Assembly (NCBI RefSeq): GCF_016907355.1
Contig: NZ_JAFBBW010000001.1
Span: 3,100,001-3,164,000, forward strand
Direction: 5' to 3'
Length of the DNA stretch: 64,000 bases
From: Agromyces aurantiacus
GTDB lineage: Bacteria; Actinomycetota; Actinomycetes; Actinomycetales; Microbacteriaceae
Positions 45,772 to 54,426 of this stretch are shown here, piece after piece (the stretch's first letter is position 1; each line of letters begins with the position of its first letter). Both the position numbers and the translations under genes were made by a program. Under the pieces are notes generated by a model, which saw only the letters and a list, made by a program, of their open reading frames with translations, was not told where the DNA came from and ran no database searches.

Positions 45772-46935
45772 GTGAGCACGCCCAGCACGGATACCCTGCT
45801 CGACGACGACCTCCTCGCGCGCGTGCGCGGCCGCGCGGCCGACTACGACGCCCGCAACGCCTTCTTCGCCGAGGACCTCGAGGAACTCGGCGAGCGCGGG
45901 TACCTGCGCGCACTGGTGCCCATCGAACTCGGCGGGCTCGGCTGGGACCTCGTCGACATGGTGCGCGCCCAGATGCGCCTCGCAAGCGCCGCTCCCGCGA
46001 CCGCGCTCGGCGTGAACATGCACCTCGTCTGGACGGGCGTCGCGCGGCTCCTGCACGACCGCGGCGACGACTCCCTCGACTTCCTGCTGCGCGAGGCGGC
46101 CGCTGGCGAGGTCTTCGCGTTCGGGATCAGCGAGGCGGGCAACGACCTCATGCTGTTCGGCTCCGGCACGGTCGCCGACCCGCAGCCCGACGGCAGCGTG
46201 CGCTACACCGGGCGCAAGATCTTCACCTCGCTCTCACCGGCGTGGACGCGGCTCGGCGTGCACGGCCTCGACACGCGCTCCGCCGACGGGCCGAAGCTCG
46301 TGTACGGCTTCATCGACCGCGAGGACCCCGACGTGCGCACGCTCGACGACTGGGACACGATCGGCATGCGGGCTACGCAGAGCCGCACGACCGTCCTGGA
46401 CGGCGCGGCCGCGTCGGCCGACCGCATCGTGCGGCGCCTCGAGCCCGGGCCGAACCCCGACCCGTTCGTGTTCGCGATCTTCGCGTGCTTCGAGCTGTTC
46501 CTGAGTTCGGTGTACGCCGGCCTCGCGCAGCGCGCGATCGAGCTCGCCGTCGATGCGGCGCGCTCGCGCACGTCGAAGAAGACCGGCCGGCCCCGTTCGG
46601 AGGATCCCGACGTGCGGCGGCGCATCGCCGAGGCCGCGCTCGCGCTCGACGGCGTCGCGCCGCAGCTCACCTCGCTCGCGCGCGACGTCGTCGAGGGCGT
46701 CGACCACGGCGCGTTCTGGTTCGCGAAGCTCTCGGGCGTGAAGGTGCGCACCGTCGAGACCGCGCGCGAGGTCGTCGACCGCGCGGTGCGCGTCGCCGGC
46801 GGTGCGAGCTACTTCGCGGGTCATGAACTGGGCCGCCTGCAGCGCGACGTGCTCGCGGGCGTGTTCCATCCGTCGAGCGAGGATGCCGCCCTGTCGACGA
46901 TCGCGAACGCGTGGCTCGGACCGGTCGCCGACTGA
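45772..46935 (+). CDS. Acyl-CoA dehydrogenase family protein
   Basis: FAD-dependent ACAD-fold protein of 387 residues. Family segments are VPIELGGLGWDLVDMV, GISEAGNDLMLFGSGT, the KIFTSLSPAW substrate/FAD strand and a C-terminal helical domain with RVAGGASYFAGHELGRLQRDV. The catalytic glutamate of short-chain dehydrogenases is not obvious; many relatives of this type (DszC/nitroalkane-like) are flavin monooxygenases or sulfur-compound enzymes, so the name is a fold assignment. The GTG start lies seven bases after TAGGCT. Confidence 0.85.
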   Translation: MSTPSTDTLLDDDLLARVRGRAADYDARNAFFAEDLEELGERGYLRALVPIELGGLGWDLVDMVRAQMRLASAAPATALGVNMHLVWTGVARLLHDRGDDSLDFLLREAAAGEVFAFGISEAGNDLMLFGSGTVADPQPDGSVRYTGRKIFTSLSPAWTRLGVHGLDTRSADGPKLVYGFIDREDPDVRTLDDWDTIGMRATQSRTTVLDGAAASADRIVRRLEPGPNPDPFVFAIFACFELFLSSVYAGLAQRAIELAVDAARSRTSKKTGRPRSEDPDVRRRIAEAALALDGVAPQLTSLARDVVEGVDHGAFWFAKLSGVKVRTVETAREVVDRAVRVAGGASYFAGHELGRLQRDVLAGVFHPSSEDAALSTIANAWLGPVAD

Positions 46936-46994
46936 CGCCGGCCGATCGATAGACTGGCGCCGCGGCGCGTGCCGCACGTCCGAAGGAGTTCGCC

Positions 46995-47174
46995 GTGAGC
47001 CTGTTCCCGTTCCTGATCGCCATGGGCCTCTTCCTGTTCGGCCTCTGGCTGATGAGCGTCGCCGACGTGGTGGCCGGATTCGAGGCGCTCGTGTTCTTCG
47101 GCGGCATCCTGTGCGCCGCGCTGGCCCTCGCGATCCCGATCAACGTGCTCGGGCGGCGCGAGTCCGGTATCTGA
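46995..47174 (+). CDS. Small membrane protein, 59 residues
   Basis: Two hydrophobic helices (LFPFLIAMGLFLFGLWLMS and ALVFFGGILCAALALAIPIN) joined by a short acidic loop and ended by RRESGI. GAAGGAG eight bases before the GTG is a good SD and TAGACT at about 46950 a likely -10. Its stop overlaps the ATG of the next gene (TGATG), so it is co-translated with the AlaX-like protein. No family recognised. Confidence 0.75.
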   Translation: MSLFPFLIAMGLFLFGLWLMSVADVVAGFEALVFFGGILCAALALAIPINVLGRRESGI

Positions 47175-48049
47175 TGGCGCTGCCCGCCATCGACACCGTC
47201 GTCACCTTCCCGGTCGGCGAGCTCATCGCGAGCGCGACGGTCGTGCATGTCGCGCCGTTCGGCGAGGGCCTCGCGGTCATCGCCGACCGTACGAGCATCC
47301 ACCCTGTGGACCGCGCGTGGCCCGACCAGCCGGCCGATCCGGGCGTGCTGCGCGTCGACGGCCGCGAGGTCGCGATCCGCGACGCGCTCGTCGCGGCGAC
47401 CGACGGCACCGAGCTGCACATCGGCGACATCCCCGTCCGCCCGGGCACCGACGGGTGGACCTTCGTCGTCGCGCACGTCGTCGACGGCGATGCCGAGGTC
47501 GCCGAGGGCGACGAGATCGAGCTCGAGGCCGACGGCGAGGCGCGCCGCGCCCTCTCGATCGGCCACACGGCCTGCCACGCGGCCGCCCTCGCCCTGAACC
47601 GCGCCCTCGCCGGCCGCTGGTCGAAGGCCGCCCGCGAGGATGCGCTGGGTTCGCCCGACTTCGACGGCATCGCGATCGCGACCTCGCGCATCCACGCCAT
47701 GGGCTCGGTCGACCGCTACCGGCTCAACAAGTCGCTCCGTCGCGCCGGCTTCGACGCGACCGGGCTCGGCGACGAGCTCGACGCGCTCGCGGCCTCCGTC
47801 GACGCGACGCTCGCCGAGTGGGTCGCCGCCGACGCGCGCGTCCGCGTCGAGCGCGTGGGCGAGCACCTGAGCGACCGGCGCACCTGGGTGTGCGAGCTGC
47901 CCGAGGGCTCGGCACGCATCCCGTGCGGCGGCACGCACGCCGGTTCGCTCGGCGAGCTCGGCGCCGTGCACGTGGCGTTCGAGCTCGGCGACGACGCCGG
48001 CACGCCGGTGCTCACGATGACCACCACCGCGCAGCCCGGCGCCGCCTGA
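47174..48049 (+). CDS. AlaX-like tRNA-editing / metal-dependent hydrolase
   Basis: Protein of 291 residues related to the second additional domain of alanyl-tRNA synthetase. The zinc ligands are both present: HTACH (SIGHTACHAAALALN) and C-x3-H in CGGTHAGSLGELGAV. Such stand-alone proteins usually deacylate Ser- or Gly-tRNA-Ala. The N-terminal 120 residues form the beta-barrel substrate domain. The ATG overlaps the stop of the small membrane protein gene. Alternative: a general metal-dependent hydrolase of the same superfamily. Confidence 0.85.
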   Translation: MALPAIDTVVTFPVGELIASATVVHVAPFGEGLAVIADRTSIHPVDRAWPDQPADPGVLRVDGREVAIRDALVAATDGTELHIGDIPVRPGTDGWTFVVAHVVDGDAEVAEGDEIELEADGEARRALSIGHTACHAAALALNRALAGRWSKAAREDALGSPDFDGIAIATSRIHAMGSVDRYRLNKSLRRAGFDATGLGDELDALAASVDATLAEWVAADARVRVERVGEHLSDRRTWVCELPEGSARIPCGGTHAGSLGELGAVHVAFELGDDAGTPVLTMTTTAQPGAA

Positions 48050-48082
48050 GCGTTCCTCGGCGGCGAGGTCGGCGTGCGGGGT

Positions 48083-48088
48083 TAGCAT
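48083..48088 (+). promoter_or_regulatory. -10 element of the KhtT-like gene, leaderless
   Basis: TAGCAT, seven bases before GTG 48096. It contains part of an upstream in-frame ATG at 48087, which therefore cannot be in the transcript. Confidence 0.6.
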
Positions 48089-48095
48089 GTCGGGC

Positions 48096-48590
48096 GTGGG
48101 TATTCGCATCGAGAAGGTCGATCTGCCCGGGATCGGCTTCCGCCACGACCTCGTGACCGAGGGCGGGCGGCGCATCAGCGTGGTGTCGCACCGGGACGGC
48201 GAGCGCGACCTCGGGGTCTTCGACGAGGACGACCCCGACGCGTGCCGCGACTCCATCCCCCTGAACGACGACGAGGCCGCGGCGCTCGCCGACGTGCTCG
48301 GCGCCTCCGTGATGATGTCGCGCCTCACGAGCCTCTCCGATGAGACCGCGGGCCTGTACACCGAGCAGATCGCCCTGCCGACCGATTCGCCCTACCTCAA
48401 CCGCCCGCTCGGCGACACCAAGGCCCGCACCCGCACGCACGCGTCGGTCGTCGCCATCGTCCGCGACGGCCAGGTGATCCCGTCGCCCACGCCCGCCGAC
48501 GTGCTGCGGGCCGGCGACGTGATCGTCGCGGTCGGCACGCGCGAGGGCCTCGACGGCGTCGCCAACCTGCTCGCGCACGGACCCGACTGA
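48096..48590 (+). CDS. Cation:proton antiporter regulatory subunit (KhtT-like, TrkA-C domain)
   Basis: Cytoplasmic protein of 164 residues with a short N-terminal domain (IRIEKVDLPGIGFRHDLVTE) and a C-terminal RCK-C/TrkA-C domain (SVVAIVRDGQVIPSPTPADV, AGDVIVAVGTREGLDGVANL). KhtT proteins bind nucleotides or sense pH and gate the membrane partner KhtU, which is the next gene, 13 bases downstream. I start at GTG 48096 because the TAGCAT hexamer ends seven bases upstream and swallows the earlier ATG. Confidence 0.85.
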   Translation: MGIRIEKVDLPGIGFRHDLVTEGGRRISVVSHRDGERDLGVFDEDDPDACRDSIPLNDDEAAALADVLGASVMMSRLTSLSDETAGLYTEQIALPTDSPYLNRPLGDTKARTRTHASVVAIVRDGQVIPSPTPADVLRAGDVIVAVGTREGLDGVANLLAHGPD

Positions 48591-48603
48591 GTCCGGGCCC
48601 GGG

Positions 48604-49818
48604 ATGCACGAGACGACGCTGCTCCTCATCGAGGTCGGCGCGCTGCTCTTCGCCATGAGCCTGCTCGGGCGCCTCGCGATCCGCTTCGGAATCTCCCCCA
48701 TCCCGTTCTACCTGGTCCTCGGGCTCGCCTTCGGCGACGGCGGCCTGCTGCCCCTCCAGGCGAGCGAGGAGTTCCTCGCGACCGCATCCGAGATCGGGAT
48801 CATCCTGCTGCTCGCGCTGCTCGGGCTCGAGTACACCGCGCCCGAGCTGTTCTCGAGCCTGCTCACCTCGCGACGGGCGGGCATCGTCGACGCCGTGCTC
48901 AACGCCATTCCCGGCGCCGCGCTGGCGCTCCTGCTCGGCTGGGGCCCGGTCGCCGCCGTGGCGCTCGCCGGCGTCACCTGGGTCTCCTCCTCGGGCGTCA
49001 TCGCGAAGCTGCTGCGCGACCTCGGCCGGCTCTCGAACCGCGAGACGCCGTCGGTGCTCGCGGTGCTGGTGATCGAGGACCTCGCCATGGCGTTCTACCT
49101 GCCGGTGCTCTCGGCGATCGTCGTCGGCGTGAGCCTCCTGCAGGGCGCGCTCGCGGTCGCCGTCGCGGTGGGAGTCGTCGCGCTCATCCTGTTCGTCGCG
49201 CTCCGGCACGGGCACGTCATCTCACGGCTGTTCCCCGCCGAGCACGCCGAGCCGCTGCTGCTCGGGGTGCTCGGCCTCGTGATGCTCGTGGCGGGTCTCG
49301 CCCAGGAGGTCAGCGTCTCGGCCGCGGTCGGGGCGTTCCTCGTCGGCATCGCCCTGTCGGGCCGCGTCGCCGCGAACGCCAGCGCCGTGCTCACTCCGCT
49401 GCGCGACCTGTTCGCGGCGACCTTCTTCGTGTTCTTCGGCCTCACGACCGACTCGGCCGCCCTGCTCTCGATGCTGCTGCCGGCGTCGCTGCTCGCACTC
49501 GTCACGATCCTGACCAAGCTCGTCTCCGGCGGGTACGCGGCGCGCATGGCCGGCGTCGGCACCCTCGGGCAGTGGCGCGCCGGCCTCGTGCTGGCCCCGC
49601 GCGGCGAGTTCTCGATCGTCATCGCGGGGCTCGCGGTCGGCGCCGGCGTCGAGCCGGCGCTCGCACCGCTCGCCACGGCCTACGTGCTCATCACGATCCT
49701 CGCGGGCACGTTCCTCTCGCGCCTCCCGGATGCCGCGTGGTTCCGCTCGGCGGTGCGCCGCCGTCGCCCGGCGCCCGGCACGGCCGGGGGCGCCGGCCTC
49801 ACCGGCGCGCGCCCGTGA
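48604..49818 (+). CDS. Potassium(cation)/proton antiporter (CPA2, KhtU/KefB-like)
   Basis: Membrane protein of 404 residues with about twelve helices. It shows CPA2 hallmarks: GIILLLALLGLEYTAPEL near residue 65, VTWVSSSGVIAKLLRDLG, VLVIEDLAMAFYLP (the DD/ED-type ion-binding region) and LAPRGEFSIVIAG near the C-terminal end. It lacks the cytoplasmic TrkA-N domain of KefB/C, consistent with a separate regulatory subunit, encoded just upstream. Expected to expel K+ or other monovalent cations in exchange for protons at high internal cation or alkaline stress. Confidence 0.9.
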   Translation: MHETTLLLIEVGALLFAMSLLGRLAIRFGISPIPFYLVLGLAFGDGGLLPLQASEEFLATASEIGIILLLALLGLEYTAPELFSSLLTSRRAGIVDAVLNAIPGAALALLLGWGPVAAVALAGVTWVSSSGVIAKLLRDLGRLSNRETPSVLAVLVIEDLAMAFYLPVLSAIVVGVSLLQGALAVAVAVGVVALILFVALRHGHVISRLFPAEHAEPLLLGVLGLVMLVAGLAQEVSVSAAVGAFLVGIALSGRVAANASAVLTPLRDLFAATFFVFFGLTTDSAALLSMLLPASLLALVTILTKLVSGGYAARMAGVGTLGQWRAGLVLAPRGEFSIVIAGLAVGAGVEPALAPLATAYVLITILAGTFLSRLPDAAWFRSAVRRRRPAPGTAGGAGLTGARP

Positions 49819-49825
49819 GCCGGGT

Positions 49826-50917
49826 TCAGCCGGCGGATGCCGCGTCGGCGGGCTCGGATGCGGGCTCGGGCTCCGGCTCCGACTCGGCGAGCAGCTCGCG
49901 CACCCGCGGCACCACGCGCGTGGCGTAGAGCTCGATCGAGCGCATCATGGCCTCGTGCGGCAGCGTGCCGTTCGAGTACTTGAGGTCGAACCGGCCGGCG
50001 CCGAGCGCGCGGAGCGCGGCGGCGATCTTCTGCGCCACGGTCTCGGGCGATCCGGCGTAGAGCGCGCCGTGCGGGCTCGCCTCGCCCTCGAAGTGCTCGC
50101 GCGTGACCGCGCCCCAGCCGCGCTCGCGGCCGATGCGGTTCATGATGATCTCGTAGTGCGGCCACAGCGTGTCGAGGGCCTCGTCGTCGGTGTCGGCGAT
50201 GATGCCGGGCGAGTGCACGGCGATGGGCTGCGGCTCGTGCCCGAACTGCGCGAGCGCCTTGCGGTAGAGCTCGGCCAGAGGTGCGAAGCGCGCGGGACTG
50301 CCCCCGATGATCGCCAGCACGAGCGGCAGGCCGTAGTGCGCGGCCCGGACGACCGACTCGGGGCTGCCGCCGACGCCGACCCAGGTCTTCAGCCGGCCGT
50401 GCTCGACGCGCGGGTAGACCAGCTGGTCGGTCAGGGGGGCACGGAGCTTCCCCTCCCACGTCACGGGCTCCTGCGGCAGCAGCGCCGCGAACAGGTTGAG
50501 CTTCTCCTCGAAGAGGTCCTGGTACTGGCTCAACTCGTAGCCGAACAGCGGGAACGACTCGATGAAGGATCCACGCCCGAGGATCACCTCGGCGCGTCCG
50601 CCCGAGAGCCCGTCGAGGGTCGCGAAGCGCTGGTAGACGCGCACGGGGTCGTCCGAGCTCAGCACGGTCACCGCCGACCCGAGGTGGATGCGCTCGGTGC
50701 GGCCCGCGATCGCCGCGAGCACGACCTCGGGAGCCGAGATGGCGAACTCGTGCCGGTGGTGCTCGCCGACGCCGAAGAAGTCCAGGCCGAGGCGGTCGGC
50801 GAGCTCGGCCTCGGCGACGACGTTCCGAAGCACCTGCGCCTGCGCGAGCGGCTCGCCGTCGGCTCCGAGCGTGACGTCGCCGAAGGTGTCGAGTCCGAAT
50901 TCGTAGTGGCGCGCCAT
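49826..50917 (-). CDS. LLM-class flavin-dependent oxidoreductase
   Basis: Luciferase-like monooxygenase of 363 residues. TIM-barrel segments are clear: LDFFGVGEHHRHEFAISAPE, IHLGSAVTVLSSDDPVRVYQ, EVILGRGSFIESFPLFGY and VGVGGSPESVVRAA. The ATG at 50917 follows AAGGGG; the frame start 33 bases upstream has no SD. Flavin use (FMN or F420) cannot be told. It is divergent from the Rossmann-fold gene at 51101, with matching SD contexts, so the pair could form one redox unit. The Pro/Glu/Ser tail is probably disordered. Confidence 0.87.
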   Translation of the reverse strand: MARHYEFGLDTFGDVTLGADGEPLAQAQVLRNVVAEAELADRLGLDFFGVGEHHRHEFAISAPEVVLAAIAGRTERIHLGSAVTVLSSDDPVRVYQRFATLDGLSGGRAEVILGRGSFIESFPLFGYELSQYQDLFEEKLNLFAALLPQEPVTWEGKLRAPLTDQLVYPRVEHGRLKTWVGVGGSPESVVRAAHYGLPLVLAIIGGSPARFAPLAELYRKALAQFGHEPQPIAVHSPGIIADTDDEALDTLWPHYEIIMNRIGRERGWGAVTREHFEGEASPHGALYAGSPETVAQKIAAALRALGAGRFDLKYSNGTLPHEAMMRSIELYATRVVPRVRELLAESEPEPEPASEPADAASAG

Positions 50918-51100
50918 CCGCTGCCCCTTCCATGGTCGATGCACGTGCATGCACCTGACGGAACCCCGTCGACCCCGAGACTATTCCGGGTCGCACCCCG
51001 CCGGGAATGCCGTCGGGCCACGTGACGTTGGCACGGATGACGGCGTCGCAAGGCGACGACGACGGGTCGCGCCATCCGCCGGCCCGGGAAGGGGCACGAC

Positions 51101-51754
51101 GTGACGGATCGACCGGTGATCGGCATCTTCGGGGCCGGCAAGGTGGGCACCGCGCTCGCACGCCTGCTCGTCGACGCCGGCTACGAGGTCGTGCTCACCG
51201 GATCGCCCCGCCAGACGGCACTCGAGCTGCTCGTGGGCGTCGTCGCGCCGGGCGCGCGCGTGGCCTCGCCCGACGAGCTGGTCGCCGCCGCCGACCTCAT
51301 CATCGTCGCCGTGCCGTTCGGCAAGGTCGGCACCGTGCCCTGGGCGTCCTTCGAGGGCAAGGTCGTCGTCGACGCCACCAACTACTGGCCGCCCGTCGAC
51401 GGCCACATCGCCGAGATCGACGCCGACGAGCGCTCGACGAGCGAGATCCACGCCGCCCTCAACACCGGCGCCCGCGTCGTGAAGTCGCTGAACCACCTCG
51501 GCTACCACGACATGGAGGACGACGCGATGCCGGCCGGTTCGCCCCTGCGCCGCGCGCTCGCCGTGGTCGGCGACGACCCCGAGGCGCGCCGTGCCGTGGC
51601 CCGGGTCATCGACGACCTCGGATTCGACGCCGTCGACGGCGGCGCGCTCGCGAACGGCCGGGCCCTCGAGCCGGGTCACCCCGCCTTCGGGCGCGAGCTC
51701 TCCGCCGCCGAGCTCTCGGCGCTGCTCGCCGCCGAGCGCGTGCTCGCGGCCTGA
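51101..51754 (+). CDS. NAD(P)-binding oxidoreductase (F420:NADP oxidoreductase-like)
   Basis: Rossmann-fold protein of 217 residues. The dinucleotide motif GIFGAGKVGTALARLL starts at residue 8, with LIIVAVPFGKVGTV and VVDATNYWPP typical of the F420-dependent NADP reductase-like family. The GTG start is preceded by GAAGGGG. Divergent to an LLM flavoenzyme. Its last 79 bases overlap the convergent MFS gene on the other strand. Whether it uses F420 is open. Confidence 0.85.
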   Translation: MTDRPVIGIFGAGKVGTALARLLVDAGYEVVLTGSPRQTALELLVGVVAPGARVASPDELVAAADLIIVAVPFGKVGTVPWASFEGKVVVDATNYWPPVDGHIAEIDADERSTSEIHAALNTGARVVKSLNHLGYHDMEDDAMPAGSPLRRALAVVGDDPEARRAVARVIDDLGFDAVDGGALANGRALEPGHPAFGRELSAAELSALLAAERVLAA

Positions 51755-53190
51755 ACCCGCTGGCGCAGGTCGACGAGGCCGATGAACAGCGCCACCAGGA
51801 GCAGCGCGCCGACCGCGGCCATGCCGACCGCGTAGGCCGTGTGGAACACGTCGATGCGCGCCTCCTCGCCCTGCACGCGGAAGATCGTGGAGTAGAAGAG
51901 CGAGAGCGCGATCGCCGTGCCGATCGCCGTGCCGATGCGCTGGCCGAGCTGGCCGACCGAGCCGGCGAGCCCGCCCTCGTCGACCGGCACCTCGGCGAGC
52001 GCGAGCACCTGGTTCGGCGCGATCACGAAGCCGCCTCCGGCGCCCGCGATGAGCATGACGCCCGCCATCAGCCACGGGGTGAGCCCGGGCGGGGTCGCGA
52101 TCGCCACGAGCACGAGCAGGCCGAAGCCGAGCAGGAGCAGGATGAGCCCGCCAACGACGAGCACCCGGCCCATCCGCCCCACGAGCCGCCCGCCCAGCCA
52201 CGACGTGACGGCGCTGGCCAGCGCGAACCCGATCGTCACCATGCCGGCGAACACGGGGGCCAGCCCCAGGCCCTGCTGCAGGAACAGGTTCGTGAGCAGG
52301 AACGTCGAGGGCATGGCCGCGAAGTAGGCGGTCGCGAGCATCGTGCCGTTGCGGTACGAGCGGCGGGAGAACAGGTCGAGCGGCACGAGCGGCGCGCGAC
52401 CCGACGCCGCGTAGCGCCGCTCCCACAGCACGAACGCGCCGGCCGCCGCGGCGAACGCGACGAGCGTCCACCACCGAGCGGGATCGTCGTCGGGCGAGCC
52501 GGTCGTGAACAGGAACGGCCACATGAGGCACACCACCGCGATGCCGAAGAGCACGACGCCGACGGGGTCGAGGGAGATCCGGGCGCGCTCACCCGCCGGG
52601 CGTCCCGGGAGGAGCCAGGCCGCGAACACGATCGCGAGGAGGGCGAGCGGCACGTTCATCCAGAAGATGCCGCGCCATCCGTCCTCCGGCCCCCCGATCG
52701 CGATCGCGAGACCCCCGAGCGTCGGGCCGAACGCGGTCGCGATGCCGATCGTCGCGCCGAACAGGCCGAACGCGGCGCCCCGCTCGGCGCCCTGGAACAG
52801 CTGCTGCACGAGCCCCAGCACCTGCGGCATCTGGATGCCCGCGGCCACGCCCTGGAGCAGGCGGCCCACGAGCAGCACGCCGGAGGTCGGCGCGACCGCA
52901 CAGAGCAGGCTCGTCGCCGTGAAGAGGCTGAGGCCCACGATGAACATGACCTTGCGCGAGCCCTGGTCGCCCAGCCGGCCGGCCGGCACGAGCGTGAGGC
53001 CGAACGTCAGCACGAACCCCGAGACGAGCAGCTGCAGCTCCGTTGAGCCGGCGCCGAGCGCCTCCTCGATGGAGGGCAGCGCGACGTTGACCTTCGTCAG
53101 GTCCATGATCGTGATCGCGGCCACGGCCACGCACACCCAGTACGCGCGCCAGCGCGTGTCCTTCACGACGGGGGCCTCGGTACTCGGCAT
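51676..53190 (-). CDS. DHA2-family MFS drug exporter
   Basis: Fourteen-helix MFS transporter of 504 residues, DHA2 type, which typically exports hydrophobic drugs with proton uptake. Motif A is seen as LVPAGRLGDQGSRKVMF, and motif C appears as GPTLGGLAI in helix 5. The C-terminal 27 residues are Ser/Ala-rich (STRSAASSAESSAAESSRP) and are encoded opposite the end of the convergent oxidoreductase gene (79-base overlap). The ATG at 53190 is seven bases after TAGTCT. Confidence 0.9.
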   Translation of the reverse strand: MPSTEAPVVKDTRWRAYWVCVAVAAITIMDLTKVNVALPSIEEALGAGSTELQLLVSGFVLTFGLTLVPAGRLGDQGSRKVMFIVGLSLFTATSLLCAVAPTSGVLLVGRLLQGVAAGIQMPQVLGLVQQLFQGAERGAAFGLFGATIGIATAFGPTLGGLAIAIGGPEDGWRGIFWMNVPLALLAIVFAAWLLPGRPAGERARISLDPVGVVLFGIAVVCLMWPFLFTTGSPDDDPARWWTLVAFAAAAGAFVLWERRYAASGRAPLVPLDLFSRRSYRNGTMLATAYFAAMPSTFLLTNLFLQQGLGLAPVFAGMVTIGFALASAVTSWLGGRLVGRMGRVLVVGGLILLLLGFGLLVLVAIATPPGLTPWLMAGVMLIAGAGGGFVIAPNQVLALAEVPVDEGGLAGSVGQLGQRIGTAIGTAIALSLFYSTIFRVQGEEARIDVFHTAYAVGMAAVGALLLVALFIGLVDLRQRVQAASTRSAASSAESSAAESSRPKAG

Positions 53191-53197
53191 CCGCTCC

Positions 53198-53203
53198 AGA
53201 CTA
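53198..53203 (-). promoter_or_regulatory. -10 element of the DHA2 exporter gene, leaderless
   Basis: TAGTCT on the minus strand, seven bases before the ATG at 53190. Confidence 0.5.
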
Positions 53204-53237
53204 CGCCCGCGCCGCGGACGCCCCGAGGGTGGGCGGA

Positions 53238-53930
53238 TCAGGGCTGCAGTCGTTCGAGCCGCCACCCGCCCGCGTCCGCACCGCGCTCGCGGGAGAACAC
53301 GAGCCGGTCGTGCAGTCGCGACGTGCGGCCCTGCCAGAACTCCACGCGCCACGGCCGGAGGCGGAACCCGCCCCACCGCTCGGGCCGCCGGATCTCGCCG
53401 GCGCCCGCGACCTCCTCCTCGAGTGCCGCGACGCGCTCCTCGAGTTCGGCGCGCGAGGCGATGGGCTGCGACTGCCGGCTCGCGGTCGCCGAGATGCGCG
53501 ACCCCAGCGGCCGGGTCGCCCAGTACGCGTCGGACTCCCCGTCGCCGACGCGACGGACCTCGCCCGTGACGATCACCTGCCGGTGCAGCGTGTACCACGG
53601 GAAGAGCACGGTGGCGACGGGGTTCGACTCGAGCGCCCGGCCCTTGCGCGACTCGCGGTCGGTGTAGAAGGCGAAGCCCCGGTCGTCGACGCCTCGCAGC
53701 AGCACGGTGCGGCTCGACGGCGTGCCGTCGGCGTCGATCGTGCCGAGCACCATCGCGTTGGGCTCGTAGACGCCGCGGGCGTCGGCCTCGGCGAGCCATC
53801 GGTCGAACTGCACGAAGGGGTCGGATGCCACGTGGGCCTCGTCGAGCTCCTCGGCGCCGTAGTCGGTGTGCCGGTGCAGGGCGTGCTCCAGGCGGGGCTC
53901 CGGGCGCTCGGGGTCGATCGCGTCGCTCAT
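53238..53930 (-). CDS. pdxH: Pyridoxamine 5'-phosphate oxidase
   Basis: FMN enzyme of 230 residues that oxidises pyridoxine or pyridoxamine phosphate to PLP, the last step of vitamin B6 salvage and of one synthesis route. Signatures are DPFVQFDRWLAEA, SSRTVLLRGVDDRGFAFYTD (FMN/PLP site) and the C-terminal WRVEFWQGRTSRLHDRLVF. The ATG at 53930 gives the family N-terminus; longer frames upstream read into the ClpN gene. It stands in the same direction as the ClpN/HTH genes, 46 bases downstream of them. Confidence 0.93.
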   Translation of the reverse strand: MSDAIDPERPEPRLEHALHRHTDYGAEELDEAHVASDPFVQFDRWLAEADARGVYEPNAMVLGTIDADGTPSSRTVLLRGVDDRGFAFYTDRESRKGRALESNPVATVLFPWYTLHRQVIVTGEVRRVGDGESDAYWATRPLGSRISATASRQSQPIASRAELEERVAALEEEVAGAGEIRRPERWGGFRLRPWRVEFWQGRTSRLHDRLVFSRERGADAGGWRLERLQP

Positions 53931-53976
53931 GGCTCCATTCTGCGGTCCGGGCGCCGCCGCACCCGGATGGCCGCGC

Positions 53977-54426
53977 TCAGCGGCCGCGATCCGGGGCCCC
54001 GGGCTCGGCGCGCAGGGCCGCGAGGAGCTCCGCGGCCGGGTCGGGCGCCCGTCGCTCGAGCAGGGCGTGGAGCAGGTGCGTCGGCTCGATGCGGCGCGCG
54101 TGGTCGGCCGAAGCGAGGGCGAGCGTGCGCCTGAGGACGGCCTTGGCACCGGGAGTGAACGGGAGCCGCGGCGCGCCGGCGGCCCGCCCGAGGGGCCCGA
54201 ACGCGTCGGCCTCGACGCCGACGGCGGCGAGTGCATCCCGATCCAGCTGGGACGCCGCTCGCCGGGCATCGTCGGCGCCGGCGCCCACCTCGCGCGCGAT
54301 CCCGGGATCGTGGAGGACGCCGATGAGCAGCAGGTCGGTGGAGACCCGGCGGTCGCCGCGGCGACCGGCCTCCTCGACCGCGCTGGTGACGGCGGCGCGC
54401 GCCGCTCGCGCGAAACGCTCAAACAT
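53977..54426 (-). CDS. Stand-alone Clp N-terminal-domain protein
   Basis: Protein of 149 residues that is essentially one ClpA/ClpC N-domain (two repeats): MFERFARAARAAVTSAVEEA, DLLLIGVLHDPG, then FTPGAKAVLRRTLALASADH and IEPTHLLHALLERR. It has no AAA+ module, so it cannot unfold proteins. In mycobacteria, ClpC2/ClpC3, which also carry only the N-domain, bind the cyclic peptide antibiotics that target ClpC1 and act as decoys; a similar role is possible here. It overlaps the HTH gene by eight bases and is co-translated with it. Confidence 0.87.
   Translation of the reverse strand: MFERFARAARAAVTSAVEEAGRRGDRRVSTDLLLIGVLHDPGIAREVGAGADDARRAASQLDRDALAAVGVEADAFGPLGRAAGAPRLPFTPGAKAVLRRTLALASADHARRIEPTHLLHALLERRAPDPAAELLAALRAEPGAPDRGR

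Noticed and set aside
51101..51754. Frameshift or truncation at the end of the Rossmann-fold gene or the DHA2 exporter
   Set aside because: Both proteins have normal lengths and codon use up to their stops; the overlap looks natural.
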